A stretch of DNA of 64,000 nucleotides from NCBI GenBank assembly GCA_963930775.1, contig OZ005696.1, positions 1 through 64,000 on the forward strand. Reading direction: 5' to 3'. The notes below the pieces were generated by a model. The model made no database searches and was not told where the DNA came from. It saw nothing but the letters and a program-made list of their open reading frames with translations. The position numbers and the translations under genes are program-made. Numbering within the stretch: position 1 is the first letter of the stretch; the number at the start of each line of letters is the position of its first letter. Of the stretch, positions 36,201 to 47,527 are shown piece after piece. The DNA comes from Cliona cf. orientalis (taxonomy: Eukaryota > Porifera > Demospongiae > Clionaida > Clionaidae).

Positions 36201-39200
36201 ACACCCCAGATACGACACGTGTAGTTGCCAGAGTCTTCCACCTGGACATTGGTCAGAATGAGCTCTCCACTTTGTCGGATGAAGACATCAGTGGACGGAG
36301 CAATGACTTCTTCGTTGAAACTCCAGCTGAACTCACTGGGTTGCTGACCGCCATCCGTGCAGAATAAGGTCACCTGAGATCCAACAGCAGCGACCAGCAT
36401 CGATGGCTCCACAATAGTGTCAGGAAATGCTGCCAGGGGAGAGAAAATTGACGAGAAGGTTAGTAACGTTTGCTGTCAAAGACAAGGACATTTTCTTGGC
36501 AGAGAATGCATAAAATTTTATGCTGTCCACAGTCTAATACAGTGGCGTAGCTAACGATAAAATTAATGCCTACTGATATTAGCAAAAAAAATAGGCTCAT
36601 AATATCAATTTTCGAGCTCACTCCTGACAGTGAGTGTTGTGTTGTGGTAGACCATTCCTGCTGCGTTGGCAAGTCGACACACGTACGAACCAGCGTCTTC
36701 ACGAGTCACCATGAATATCACCAGGCTCCCATTGGGCAGCTGAGCCTGCAGCACAATTATTAATGAAAAGAGGGGGGAAAATGTTTTATTGGTGATTATA
36801 TCCCGTTACTATGTTGTTGCTAAGTAAAATATATGCCATATTGCACTAACCGCAAACTCATATTGCACTAACCGCAACGATATTGCACTAACCGCAAACT
36901 CATATTGCACTGTCAAACGCGCTTCAGGCAAAAGTATTGCCGAGGATCAAAGAATTAGCCGCTTCTTCAGCGATTCTGTGGGGCTCTGTAAAGCTATATT
37001 AATGGAGCGTGTAGCGGGAAGAATGGCAGGAGAAAGCACAAAGCGGTTCGAAGCGATGGGCGGAGTCGTATCGTCGATCGGTCGGTCGATCGCAAGTCTA
37101 CACAGACTGAGAAAGCTACAGACATACCAAGGTAAGCTTACCGCGTAGAAGCTTTGGCATGGCAATAGGTATTCGCTTCTGTGCTAGGCAACAGCTTGAG
37201 CGACGAATATCAGATTCTGAACTCGATGGTGCTTGTCACGCGATCGAGTTTAGTGTCGATTTGACCACACCCCTCAGTCACGAGGCACTCTAAGGAACGA
37301 TCGACGTTCGAGCCTAGAGCTGACTCAGAGAGCGGCTTAGTAGTCTGATATGACCAAGATGAGTTGTTCTTTCTTCTTCTTTTCAGTATCCATGGTAGCT
37401 AACGCCCACGGGATATAAAATAGTTATATCACGTGCACTCGGGATGTATGGCATTTATTGCACTCAGCCCTCAGGCCGCTTCGCGCCCTCGTGCTTCGGT
37501 GCAATAAATGCCATACATCCCTCGCGCCCGTGATATAACTATTACATATAACAATAATTATTATGTGAGTAAGTAGTGTCTCACATGTTCCCTGGGGAAG
37601 GGTAGGACACGCCCATCCCTCAACCAGTGAACAGTCGGCTCCGGATCGGCTATGAATTCTCTCTGATCAGTTCTTCCAAAGCAGTCCAGTGTTCGGTTGA
37701 CATCACCCTCAATGAACACATACTCAAGGGGGAGTGGCCCCAGCGTCGGAGGAACTGTAACAGAAAGTGGGTGTGGTCAGTTGATATCAAATACATTAAT
37801 AATGTACGATCATAATTTTCTCTTTTCTGGATATATATAAATTACAATAGCTCACCGAACACTCTTAGCATGGCATCGTTGGATATCCTTGTCTGTAGAG
37901 GAGACGAGATGTTGCAGTAGTAGACGGCTTCGTCGTCCTTCTGGACGGGAGCGAACACCAACCCTTCATCGTAGATCACAATATGCCTATCGGATATCAC
38001 CTCCACCACTGTATCGTTGTCAAGGCGACGCCACCACGTCACTGTGGGCGGGGGAATGCCACGCCCACCACACCACAGACGAACTATCTCACCAACTGTT
38101 GTTCTGGTCAAGGCATCTGGCCAAAACGTGAAGAAAGGCAACCCTAGCAGAATAAGCAAATATAACACAGGGGATAATACATGTAGGTAATAGGATGCCA
38201 TTTTAACTGAAAATAATATTATTTTAGTGCTAATAACAATAATATAGAGAGCACTGACGTACTTTGAACCTCTAGAATGACATCAAGAGAATCGTTGAAC
38301 ACAGCAGGGCTGAAATCAGCAATAATGTTGGAGACAAAGCAGTTGAATAGACCACTGTCCTCCTCCATGAGATCACTAATGATTAACTCAGCTCCGTCAT
38401 TCATTGTTACTTGTCGGTCGCGGAGAGGACTCTCCGGTGAAGTAACATCCACTCCATTCCTGCTCCACACCCTACGAGGGACGGGATTGCCGGTTGCCGG
38501 GCAACGGAGGGTAACAGACTCACCAACGAGACCTCGGACGGTGGGCGTGGCACACTCGGGTCGAGCCATAACCATCTCTTGAAATTAACAAAAACACCAT
38601 TCAATTTTCACAAAAATGGAAGGAGACAGTAAATTTCATGATTTTTTAGACTAGCACCGATCTCAAGGACAATCTATCAATGATAGCTACATAACAAAGA
38701 TGCAGAAAATGTATAAAACTCCTTACTAGGGCCAAAATTGATGCTTCGCCCTCGGGATTCATGCTTCTATATTGCATACAAACCTCGGGATCGGTTAATA
38801 ATCATTACATATATCCTGATTCACCCTTGTATCCTAGGTAACAGGGGTGTTATAACTAAAATATTGACCTCCCTCAGGCAATTATAATCCCCTTTGAACA
38901 CTATAGTGCACTGCACTAAAAATATGCCAGCCAACGATTTCCTACCATCTAAATACAAGCACTAAGAAACTGACCAATCAGGATATATATCAGATGTCAC
39001 ATGGTAGGCACGCGTATTATGGATTATAAAGCCCCTCCCCCTCGGGCTGCGCCCTCGGGGTCGTGGGCTTTATAATCCATAATACACTGCCTACCATGCG
39101 ATATCTATTACTTAAACTTTTTCTCTCGAGTCAAAGATTTTTGAGCACTACAATTGATCATGGGAAAGGTAGACTTACCAAAGACACTGAGAGGGTAAGT

Positions 39201-42200
39201 GAGGGCAAAGAATTCCCCAGCGTCCGGAGCAATCACCAAACAGCGATACATCTGATTGTCCTCCAGCGTAAGGTTACTCAAGATCAATGTCTGATTGTTC
39301 TGAGTGAAGACAGCCTTCTCCGGTAAACTGCCTCCCCCTGTGATCGACCACGTGAACATCAAGTTAGTTGAAGTGGTGACAATGACGCTGGTGTTACACT
39401 CGAGCACAGCAGTGTCACCAACAAGGCCAACCTGAGCAGGAAATCGGATCGCTCTACCAGCAACAACGAAAGCTAAGAGACAGAGAGAGAGAGAGAGAGA
39501 GAGGGAGGGACAGACAGAAGGGAGAATAAAGTTATCAATTTTGTCGGCAGTTAGGTCTAGTCTCAGTAATGATATCATCACGACATTACAACAGCACTTA
39601 CTCTGTACTATGACCTCTACAGTTCTGACGGCAGTTCCCACCTCATTGGTTGCAATGCAAGTGAAATTGCCTCCCAGTTTGATATCGGGGGGAAGGGCAA
39701 CACCAAGGAGAAACTCCGCCCTCTCGACTCCGCCCACCATACTGGGAGGTGGCATAGTCATATTCTGCAATTTAACGGCAATATTATTATTAATACGACA
39801 GATTTTAATTACTAGATTTGCAATTAACAAGATAAACTTACGACAATCATATTTCTGTAGATGAGAGTGATGTTTGGAGGAGGGATAGCAAAAGCCGAAC
39901 AAAAGAGCAGGTCATCTCTATTGGAAGGTACAATCAGTCGATCTGGATCGTTGCAAGGTCCACCGGTGAAGTCTACTATCTCAGGAATTGCTGCAGGGGA
40001 AATGTTTGGACAATAATACTATATACCATAATATTTGTGAGGTTGGAGCAAATTTAGTAATTCCTCTAAATACTCTGTAATTTCACAGTAATTAATCAAT
40101 CCAGACTTACACTGTATAGTCAGCGTGACATTGATGGCAATGTCCCCGAGGACGCACATGTAGATGCCCATGTCCATCAGGTCAATGCTGCGCACAATCA
40201 GGCTGCCATTATCAGTTATCGAGTACTTGTCCGAATCTACCAATGACATCATCTCAAACACCCACATGACCTCTGCACCTTGTCGAAGCCCCGGTGCACA
40301 GTCGAGCTGCATATTCTGTCCCCTTGTGCCGAACACTTCGCTAGAGAGAAGAGACATCACATCCAACACTTGCACCCTCACTGAGCTAGCCACCGTCCCA
40401 GCGCTAGACTGAGCACTGCAGTAGTACAGCCCCGAGTCAGCCTCGTTAACATCAGTAATCACCAGGGTCCCCCCACTCATTGTTATACGATCGTCGGCTT
40501 CACTGAAGCTCCGCCCATCTATGGACCAGGAGAGCTGAGGGGGCGGGGCACCGGTACCACTGCAGACCAGGTCAAGGTTCATACCGCTGACTACATATAC
40601 TTCCTCACTGCCTTGGATCGTGGCTGTTGGCAATGCTGGAAGAAAACAATACTATAATTATTGCTGAAATTTTCTCTGGATAAGAATTTCACCAAGCTTA
40701 GCATATGTGATGGAATAACATTTTGCCCACACAGTAAGGATCAGCACAGGACAAAAAATTTATGGGATAAAATTTGTCAATGAAAGCATGCTAGCAGGTG
40801 GTGACACTGGCAAAAAATTTCTCCTATTGGCTTAAGGTGTTCCACTCACTTGAATAGTGGCTTACCACATAGCTCGTCCATCTGCACATCCAATAGGGGC
40901 GTCCCCCTCAGATCAGTAGGCGTGGCACAGTCCGGACCATTTAGATTCTTACGGTTGAGAAAATCATAAAGCCACACAGTACAACAGCCACACTCTATGG
41001 GATTGCCGGCTAGCACTCTGGACAGAGAGAGAGAGGGAGAGAGAGAGGTGAAAATGCATTACTTTTTCTAGGTAGTATCACATACAGTGTTCTTAGGTTG
41101 GGCAGCCTTGAAAATGCTCGTGGTGTAATGCACATGAGGTTATTGTAGCCAAGGTTTCTGCAGAGAACAGACAGCCATATTATCAGACGAAGGAGTTTCT
41201 GATGACTAGCTTACAGGTAAGAGAGAGATGACAAATTTGCAATAGCCAACGCTTCAATATCAACCAATGAATTATCACCCAGAGACCTAGAGTGAGTGCA
41301 GAGTGCAGTGAGGAGCGCACATGTACATGTACATGCAAACAGCTGACAGCTGACAGATGCAGATATAGATATATCAGATAAGAAGGAACAAAGGCCATTG
41401 TGCACCAGAGCACACACTAATACCAGCCAGCGCCTATGGTGATGGCGTTAAAATTTAATGCACCATGAACAGCTAAGATAAATACAGCATGCACCAGATT
41501 GAGTGGAGGTAAGTGACGTACGTACAGCCGCTGCAACCTTGAAAGACCAACAAACGAGAGAGCTGGGAGTCTGTCCACGTTGTTGAAGCTAAGATCTCTG
41601 AAGAAAATGGTCAAAATTAATAATCAGTAAGAGCACAGATTTATTGCTCTACACTCTTACATTTCTATGATGTTCTGCAGTGAATCAAATACCCCAACTT
41701 CAAACGATTCCAGGCCAAGATTATATGCTTGGCTGCAGTGAGGGAAAAAAATAATTTGAAGGTATTACTGTAAATCTGTGCAGATCTGGTTGCTCACAAG
41801 ACTTGCAAGTTATCCAGTCCATCAAACACTCCTGCTCTTAACTGGCGCAAACGATTGTTGTACAATGAGCTGCAAAATTCACAACAGTCATTAACTACTA
41901 CCACAAGCCCGGCAGATATTATTATTTATTTACATGGTCTGAAGATTTGGCACTCGCCGGAACGCCCCAGGCTCTATGTTCAATACATCATTATTCTGAA
42001 GCTGTCTACAGATACAAAATGCAACATACTGGAAGTGAATAAGCACAGATTTTCATAATATTTATATTATCGAACATAATTATCGACTCACATGAATCTT
42101 AGAGATGTCAGGCCTCTGGGAAAATCAGCCTCTCGAATGTACTGGATCAAATTTCCACTCAAATCCCTAAACAGATAATGGATTACTGAAGCATGCAGTT

Positions 42201-42417
42201 CACCTACAGCGGTTCATGGATCGATGGCTTACAAATGTGAAGTGCCGTTCGGCACAGGGAAAGGTATCTCGTAGAGGTCCAGCGAGCGACAGTCGACAGT
42301 GATCGTCCCAACAATGTCGAAGTTGGGATAGCAGAAGCAAGGTGGCGGACATGCCTCCCCAGCAACCGCTCCAAAACACTCAAACAGCACCAGCAACGCA
42401 GCTACAACCACCTTCAT
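30217..42417 (-). CDS. Secreted LRR protein with about 17 immunoglobulin domains
   Basis: A large multi-exon gene of roughly 1,900-2,000 residues. It starts with a signal peptide (MKVVVAALLVLFECFGAVAG; ATG at 42417, with an in-frame ATG at 42441). A cysteine-rich LRRNT cap (CPPPCFC), about seven leucine-rich repeats one per small exon (42166 to about 41090), and an LRRCT cap (NPIECGCC, 40995-40865) follow. Then come I-set type Ig domains at about 40633, 40350, 39990, 39474, 38575, 38143, 37756/36750, 36432, 36150, 35396/35178, 34720, 34325, 33848/32130, 31808, 31245, 30785 and 30498. Most show the cysteine, tryptophan and DxGxYxC pattern. It ends in the last Ig with no membrane segment, so a secreted matrix or recognition protein is likely. 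LRR-then-Ig order recalls peroxidasin, but no peroxidase follows. Exon edges between domains were not all resolved. Confidence 0.85.
32400..33420. repeat. Hairpin tandem array, cluster D (intron of LRR-Ig gene)
   Basis: About 1 kb of alternating modules. Module A is TTTTGTCGGA, loop CAATA, then TCCGACAAAA, a perfect 10-bp inverted repeat. Module B is GTCGGATACTATCCGGCA followed by TTTTATCATAATCCGGCAAA. They alternate with a period near 80 bp and degenerate in places. The array fills the intron that splits the thirteenth Ig domain (33668-32134). Confidence 0.92.
34768..34957. mobile_element. Small TIR element in LRR-Ig intron
   Basis: The left end (AAATCGTGAATATTTCA, about 34773) and right end (TGAAATATTCGCGATTTACG, about 34935-34954) are inverted copies with a few mismatches; the right side is followed by GTA. 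The interior is short and noncoding. This is a probable TA-type MITE with a worn left terminus. Confidence 0.6.
36838..36912. repeat. Short tandem repeat, ATATTGCACTAACCGCAAACTC units
   Basis: Four units of about 20-24 bp (core ATTGCACTAACCGCAA) lie in the long intron between the two halves of the seventh Ig domain. The rest of that intron (36913-37584) holds a foldback element and no exon. Confidence 0.75.
37421..37541. mobile_element. Foldback element 1 in LRR-Ig intron
   Basis: 43-bp arms (37421-37463 and 37499-37541) are inverted copies with four mismatches, starting TAGTTATATCACG. The GC-rich loop contains GCCGCTTCGCGCCCTCG. Such compact foldback sequences with GCGCCCTCG loops recur at 39001-39097. 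Confidence 0.85.
39001..39097. mobile_element. Foldback element 2 in LRR-Ig intron
   Basis: Inverted arms of about 33 bp (39001-39034, 39065-39097; ATGGTAGGCA then GTATTATGGATTATAAAGCC) enclose a GC-rich loop CCCTCGGGCTGCGCCCTCGG. The inner 20 bp of the arms match perfectly. It sits in the intron between the fourth and fifth Ig domains. Confidence 0.88.
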
Positions 42418-42761
42418 CTCCCGATCTCGCACATGGCGCACTTCAGCTTAGCGCGCGGCACACGTAAGGTACAGGGTCGATCGATCTTGCGGCACATCGC
42501 GAAAATCAGGGGGAATCCCTAGCTTGTTGAATCACGTCACTAAAAGTGCCTTCGGGATCGAGTATGTGTGTGTGATCGAAAGAGAAAAGGAGCCTAAAGA
42601 AGGAATGAGCAGAACCACCAAACAGACTCGCCAATTTTCGCAAAAGCTCGCTTACTGAACGTTTAAAGTTGTCTACCGACACATCCCACCTAAAAGTGGG
42701 CGTGCACCTTTTTAATAGAGAGAGATAGAGGGAGCCCTTGTCTCATATCTGAAGCTGATCG
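42418..42761. promoter_or_regulatory. Divergent promoter, LRR-Ig gene/SPRYD3
   Basis: 344 bp lie between divergent start codons. A GATCGATCGATC-like motif is present near 42477, and CCTTTTTAATAG near 42708 lies upstream of SPRYD3. No definite core elements were recognised. Confidence 0.45.
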
Positions 42762-44207
42762 ATGGCATGTAAAAGAAACGAAGGTATCAAAGTTCACTCG
42801 GGAGGTCGACTACAGCACGCTCCGAACACAGAAGTCGAGGGAGACCAGTTCTCCTTCAAGCGAGGTACCACTGGAATCATCAAATTCCTGGAGCCCCTCA
42901 GCCCTATGCTCAACTACTATGAATATGAGATCCTTGACCAAGGAGAAGAGGCGTCCATAGGCATCGGGGTGGGGCACAGGGACTACCCTATGGCCAGAAT
43001 GCCCGGATGGAACAGAAACTCTATTGGCTACCACGCTGATGATGGAAAGCTGTACCATGAGAATGGCTCAGGAGTTGAATTTGGTCCTACGTGTACAAAA
43101 GGTGACATCATGGGCTGTGGGGTTGACTTTAGCGGCGACGATGGCAGTGGATACCTCACTGTGTTCTTCACAAAGAATGACAAGCAAGTGGGGGACCACG
43201 TTAGAATGCGGCGCCCCCCTTACGGCCTCTACCCCCTCATCGGCCTAAACAGTCGGGGGGAGAGAGTGAAGTACCTCGGACACTGGTGCAGAACACCAGA
43301 CGGACTGCAGGAACCAATGGAGCTAGACCACTCCCCCTCAGATCTATGGCTGCGATGTAATGGAGTCAAGTTTCTTGGCGACAGCTCACTTCTTGAGTAC
43401 AATGGTACAACTCCTGAACAGGTACAAGACGTAGGTATGGCTCAAGCTAGGATACCACTCTCACATTCCAACCACTACTTTGAACTGCAAATTCTCTCTT
43501 GTGGAGTAAAGGGAGCCATTGCTATTGGACTAGCTAAATCGACGTACCCCATGCACCGTCACCCTGGCTGGAATCCGGGGGCGGTAGGTTACCATGCCGA
43601 CGATGGAAAAGTGTTTGTAGAGAGAGGGCAAGGGGAGCCTTTTGGTCCAACATGCACAGACGGTGACACCATGGGATGTGGAATTGTCTTCGCTGACAAA
43701 GAAGCTGAGAGTGAAAAAGCTGCCTCTAAGAAAGATAACAGTAGTCAAGCTGTTAGTGTGCGAGATGATGACGATGATTCTGAGACAACTGATGAAACAG
43801 ACACTGGCACTGATACAGATGATCTCTCTCTCTCCAGCGAAGATGAGCTAGGCCTGCTACCAGAAGCCGATGAACTGCTCTACCATCAAATGCTGGACAT
43901 CCAAATGAGGAGGGCGAGAGAGAGGGACATGTTTCTCCGGAGAGGAGTGAGACGGTACAATGTAGGGCGGCAGGGATTTGGAAGATTGATGGCTGGAAGG
44001 GCTGGACGACTGCTGATGAGGCACAGAGAAGACAAGGTCTGCTCAGAGGACAGAAGCGGACGCAAATGTACTGTCTATTTCACCAAGAACGGGGAGAAGA
44101 TTGGAGAGAGAGAGTGTGATGTGCCAAAGGGTGGCTTTTATCCCGTCGTGGCAATGCTCAGTAAAGGAGAGAGAGTACGAGTCAACCTCAGTCCAATAAC
44201 AGGCTGA
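42762..44207 (+). CDS. SPRYD3: SPRY domain-containing protein 3
   Basis: A single 481-codon exon. Two B30.2/SPRY domains are visible: residues about 45-175 (YYEYEILDQGEEASIGIGVG, MPGWNRNSIGYHADDGKLY, GDIMGCGVDF) and about 225-480 (HYFELQIL, HPGWNPGAVGYHADDGKVF, GDTMGCGIVF). The second domain is split by an insert of about 110 residues, acidic then Arg-rich (DDDDDSETTDE onward), before TVYFTKNGEKIGERE and a GGFYPVVAMLSKGE end. Two SPRY domains with an acidic insert in the second match SPRYD3. The molecular role is not well established; SPRY domains usually bind peptides. It has no introns, unlike every other intact gene here, so origin by retrocopy is possible although the frame is fully open. 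Confidence 0.92.
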   Translation: MACKRNEGIKVHSGGRLQHAPNTEVEGDQFSFKRGTTGIIKFLEPLSPMLNYYEYEILDQGEEASIGIGVGHRDYPMARMPGWNRNSIGYHADDGKLYHENGSGVEFGPTCTKGDIMGCGVDFSGDDGSGYLTVFFTKNDKQVGDHVRMRRPPYGLYPLIGLNSRGERVKYLGHWCRTPDGLQEPMELDHSPSDLWLRCNGVKFLGDSSLLEYNGTTPEQVQDVGMAQARIPLSHSNHYFELQILSCGVKGAIAIGLAKSTYPMHRHPGWNPGAVGYHADDGKVFVERGQGEPFGPTCTDGDTMGCGIVFADKEAESEKAASKKDNSSQAVSVRDDDDDSETTDETDTGTDTDDLSLSSEDELGLLPEADELLYHQMLDIQMRRARERDMFLRRGVRRYNVGRQGFGRLMAGRAGRLLMRHREDKVCSEDRSGRKCTVYFTKNGEKIGERECDVPKGGFYPVVAMLSKGERVRVNLSPITG

Positions 44208-45938
44208 ACTGACTCATGCTAATGGGATGTTTAGGGTGCAGTATAATTTTCTTTTCTCAGATTTTGCCTTTTTTTTTAGTCCCTTATCTTTTATTAGTGC
44301 TTTTAAAGTGCTCCATATTAAAATTAATATAGACTTTTTTAACAAGCAGAGAACAGGAAAATGATCGTTTGAGAACAGGGGCATGGGGAACTCGGTATGT
44401 GCGCATGCGCGGAAGCATTGCCACGTGGGATGTCAGGTGGCTGAATCAAAATTGGCGTCAAGAAGATCTAGAAGGGGTGATTCAAATGTTGGCGGTTTGA
44501 GCGTGAGGGGCTGTCTATAGATGTGATACTCGAGTCGGTGGCTTTTATCTACTTCACATAATTTAGATAAGTTTCAAATATTTTGTTTAATATAGCCTTA
44601 TATTTAATATGGCAACGCGCGTTTGTTATAGTTAGCTCTAGATCCGTGCCAGGCTCGCCATTTTGTGACCTTTATCTGAGTCTGGAGGACCCCTAGAAAA
44701 GAAGTTGCCATTAATTCCTCTCTCAGAGCCGTGTCTTGTGTCTGGTGGTTTGTATGTCATCCTTCACTGAGCAGCTGGTGTGTCTCAACAAGCGTCCATC
44801 ATCCACCGACTAGCCGTGGCCAACTGATTTGTCCTTCACTCATCCAGCCTCGGTTGGGATCACTGCCCCTGCATTAACGGTATGTGGCGCCGTAGGATGT
44901 TGGTGGTGATCTTGGCTGTAGACTTCTTGGGTGTTGGACACTCCATTTGCCCCACGGCCTGTCAACGGATTGGCACTGCTTGTTTTGGACACGCCAGTTG
45001 ATCTTTGCAGTGACGACAGATGAGCTTCCTCTAACTGTCATTGTTGTCACAAATACATGTCTGGCCAGCATGTCTTCTGTGATATTTAATAGGTGTGCAC
45101 GACCTGAGCGAGAGAGAAATTGATGGCTCGCATAGCTACGTTGAGTTCGGCTGTGGTATGCATTGAGAGTATACCAGCTTATGCTGGGGTGGTAGTTTCC
45201 GGCTGCCATTCCTGGTGTGTGTCTGGCTCTCTTGCAGGGCAGTTACGGATCTCACAAATTTAAAAAGGGGTTGGGGTTGTTTAGTGTTGTGATGTACTTG
45301 AGCTCTTGGTCCAGGCCCCCTTCGTGGGGTCCGGCAACGGTGCAAGCCGGTGTCCTTCCTTCAGGAAGGACATTTATGCTACGGGTCAAACTGTTCGTAA
45401 TCGGCAACTAGCTAGGCTATTAGCTACTTTGCTACTTGTAGAAATATACATTTGTTATGTGAATTTACTCTCTCTCCTCTTCTCGTTTCTGCAGGTAATT
45501 TTGTGCCTGCAGAAGCGATTAAATCATCACGACCATACCAAAGGTGAGCGACAACTAGAATACGATGGAAATCTGTAGTTTGTGTGTGTGCCCACAGCTG
45601 GCCAAGTGGCTATTTTCACTGTTATTTTCTCTTCCACGTATATACAGGTGGCTGGACTGGAGTTGAAGTAAGGAACTATATCAAAGTTGGAATGAAGCTC
45701 AACAGACTGAACTGTGTTGTAGCTAGGCGTTCTTCCTGTATTATGTTGATTTTTATACCGCGCAACGGGCGCCGCGGCGGATGAATCTATGCATATAGCG
45801 TGCGCATCTTTGCGCCCTTTACCTAAAACCTGTGTTGCTGTATATATGTTCTAATTAAGTGAACTTTCTATCTTGAAAAATTTTTTTATTTGTTGTGTCG
45901 ACCTTGCGCCATCGTGTATCGAGTTTAAACGCGTTGAA
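44208..45938. repeat. Dispersed repeat R1 between SPRYD3 and ATG101
   Basis: Bases about 44620-45515 are homologous to 52060-53055 (shared GAGTCTGGAGGACCC, CCCCTGCATTAACGGTATGT, CTTGGCTGTAGACTTCTTGG) and partly to 2062-2170. It carries two stem-loops conserved among copies: CCAGC-TTAT-GCTGG (45174-45187) and CTGCAGG-loop-CCTGCAG (45489-45512). No coding sequence is supported. The last 400 bases include the ATG101 promoter. Confidence 0.7.
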
Positions 45939-47294
45939 ATGAACACGAGATCGCATAGGTTGGAACTGGTAAGATATTGAAATGTTTGGCTAGATAGCTT
46001 TGACGTATTTCCATCCGTTCCCCAGACAGTGACGCCGAGGCAGGTGGAGGAACTCACGAGAGGTACCACTTCATGCAGTATGGCTTTCTCATAATTATCT
46101 TCCATTGATTCTTTGCAGCTGTATTCCATGTCATACTCTTCCACAGAACTACTGGAAAGGTATCACTGTGTTCAGTTGATTTGCTGTGGTGGCATCATTA
46201 AATTTTTTTAGTATTCGTACAGTGGACATCAGAGTGGCACATTCTCAGTTGGCTCTGTGGGCATTGAAGACATCGACTGTTCTACCATCGATTTCACTTA
46301 TGTAAGCTCACCTCACAGCATATATCTCTATACATTCAGTACGTATGCATAGGAACATGGTTCTGCAGGGGGGGGGGGTGGTTCGATCTGCAGGAAAGGA
46401 CAAGACACATTCGTAAAAATAAAGTGGGGGGGGGGGGGGGGGGGGTTGCACCAGCTTCCGAAGCCCCCCATGCTTCCTACACCTAGGCAGTAGACAAGGC
46501 TGCAAGTTATTCATGACATTGTGTTATTGTGTTATTGATAGCGGTCATCAAATTTACATGTGCTATTCCATAATATTATGTATCTACACCCATGCCAATC
46601 CACACACAATGTCAATTATGAACACACTGTGTTAGGTTCGCTGTGCCTCACAGGAGTTGGACCAATGGCTGAGTCAGCAGATTGAAGGGTTTGCCTCGTC
46701 CCTCTGCCAGCAAGGTACAACCAGATCAGGGAAAGTCACTTTGGAGTTCTTTGAGCGACGTAAAAGTCGGTGGCTGCTACCAGCAGAGACAGTGAACTGG
46801 GAGGTTTGGCAGCTGGAGCTCACTGTATCGGAACCCCAGGCCGAACAAGGTTAGCAGAGAAAGGAAGGGGGGGAGACTTGAGAGAAAATCACTTGTCCTT
46901 TTTATAGAATGGCAGATTCATCAACAGAGACTGTCGGATAAGCTCAGTGAAGTGGTACGTCGCACATTACTGTAGTGTTGCACTCTCTCATTTGCCACGT
47001 CCCCTGCAGGTCCTGTACATAGCTGAAGTTGTGAACAGACCAGAGTATGTCCCTCGTAATCCAACGGCTGAAAACTTACCCAATGTGTTTGATGTTCGTT
47101 TCCCGACAGTTCAGCCTTACCTGCACAGAGTGAGTCTCCAATTAGAACTAGTTGCTTGTGTAGTTTTAATCTATCATATTCTGCCAAGTATGGTTACCGT
47201 ATAATATCTGTTTATGTAGGTAACCTTTGAACTTGGCAATGAGACAGTGGCAGGGACCGTTCGAAAGTTTATTAGGGACACTTTTGCATACTAA
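45939..47294 (+). CDS. ATG101: Autophagy-related protein 101
   Basis: Eight exons (45939-45968, 46026-46062, 46119-46159, 46212-46301, 46636-46849, 46908-46954, 47010-47129, 47220-47294) give 217 residues; human ATG101 has 218. ATG101 is a HORMA-fold protein that stabilises ATG13 in the ULK1 autophagy-initiation complex. Family landmarks are RQVEELTR near the start, FHRTTGK, TFSVGSVGIEDIDC.TIDFTY, NWEVWQLEL, PNVFDVRFPTVQPYLHR and a final TVRKFIRDTFAY. At the WF-finger position the sequence is RWLL where human has RWPF, so the Trp is kept and the Phe is replaced. It converges on SLC25A20 with 233 bp between stops. Confidence 0.95.
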
Positions 47295-47527
47295 ACTGCA
47301 TGCGATTTATCAGCTATGGCCAGCACCAACCAACCAGCAACATCCTTCAAAATTGTTTTTATGTCACATTCAACTCAGTATCATTTCTTATGCATCAGTA
47401 TACCATTAATATTAATTTTGATAATACTACAGTATACCAGTGATTGTCAGGAATAAATTAAATATCTATTTCCAAAAAATTTAATAATTTTCACTAAAAA
47501 CCATTTAATTTTTGGTTTTGTCGACCA

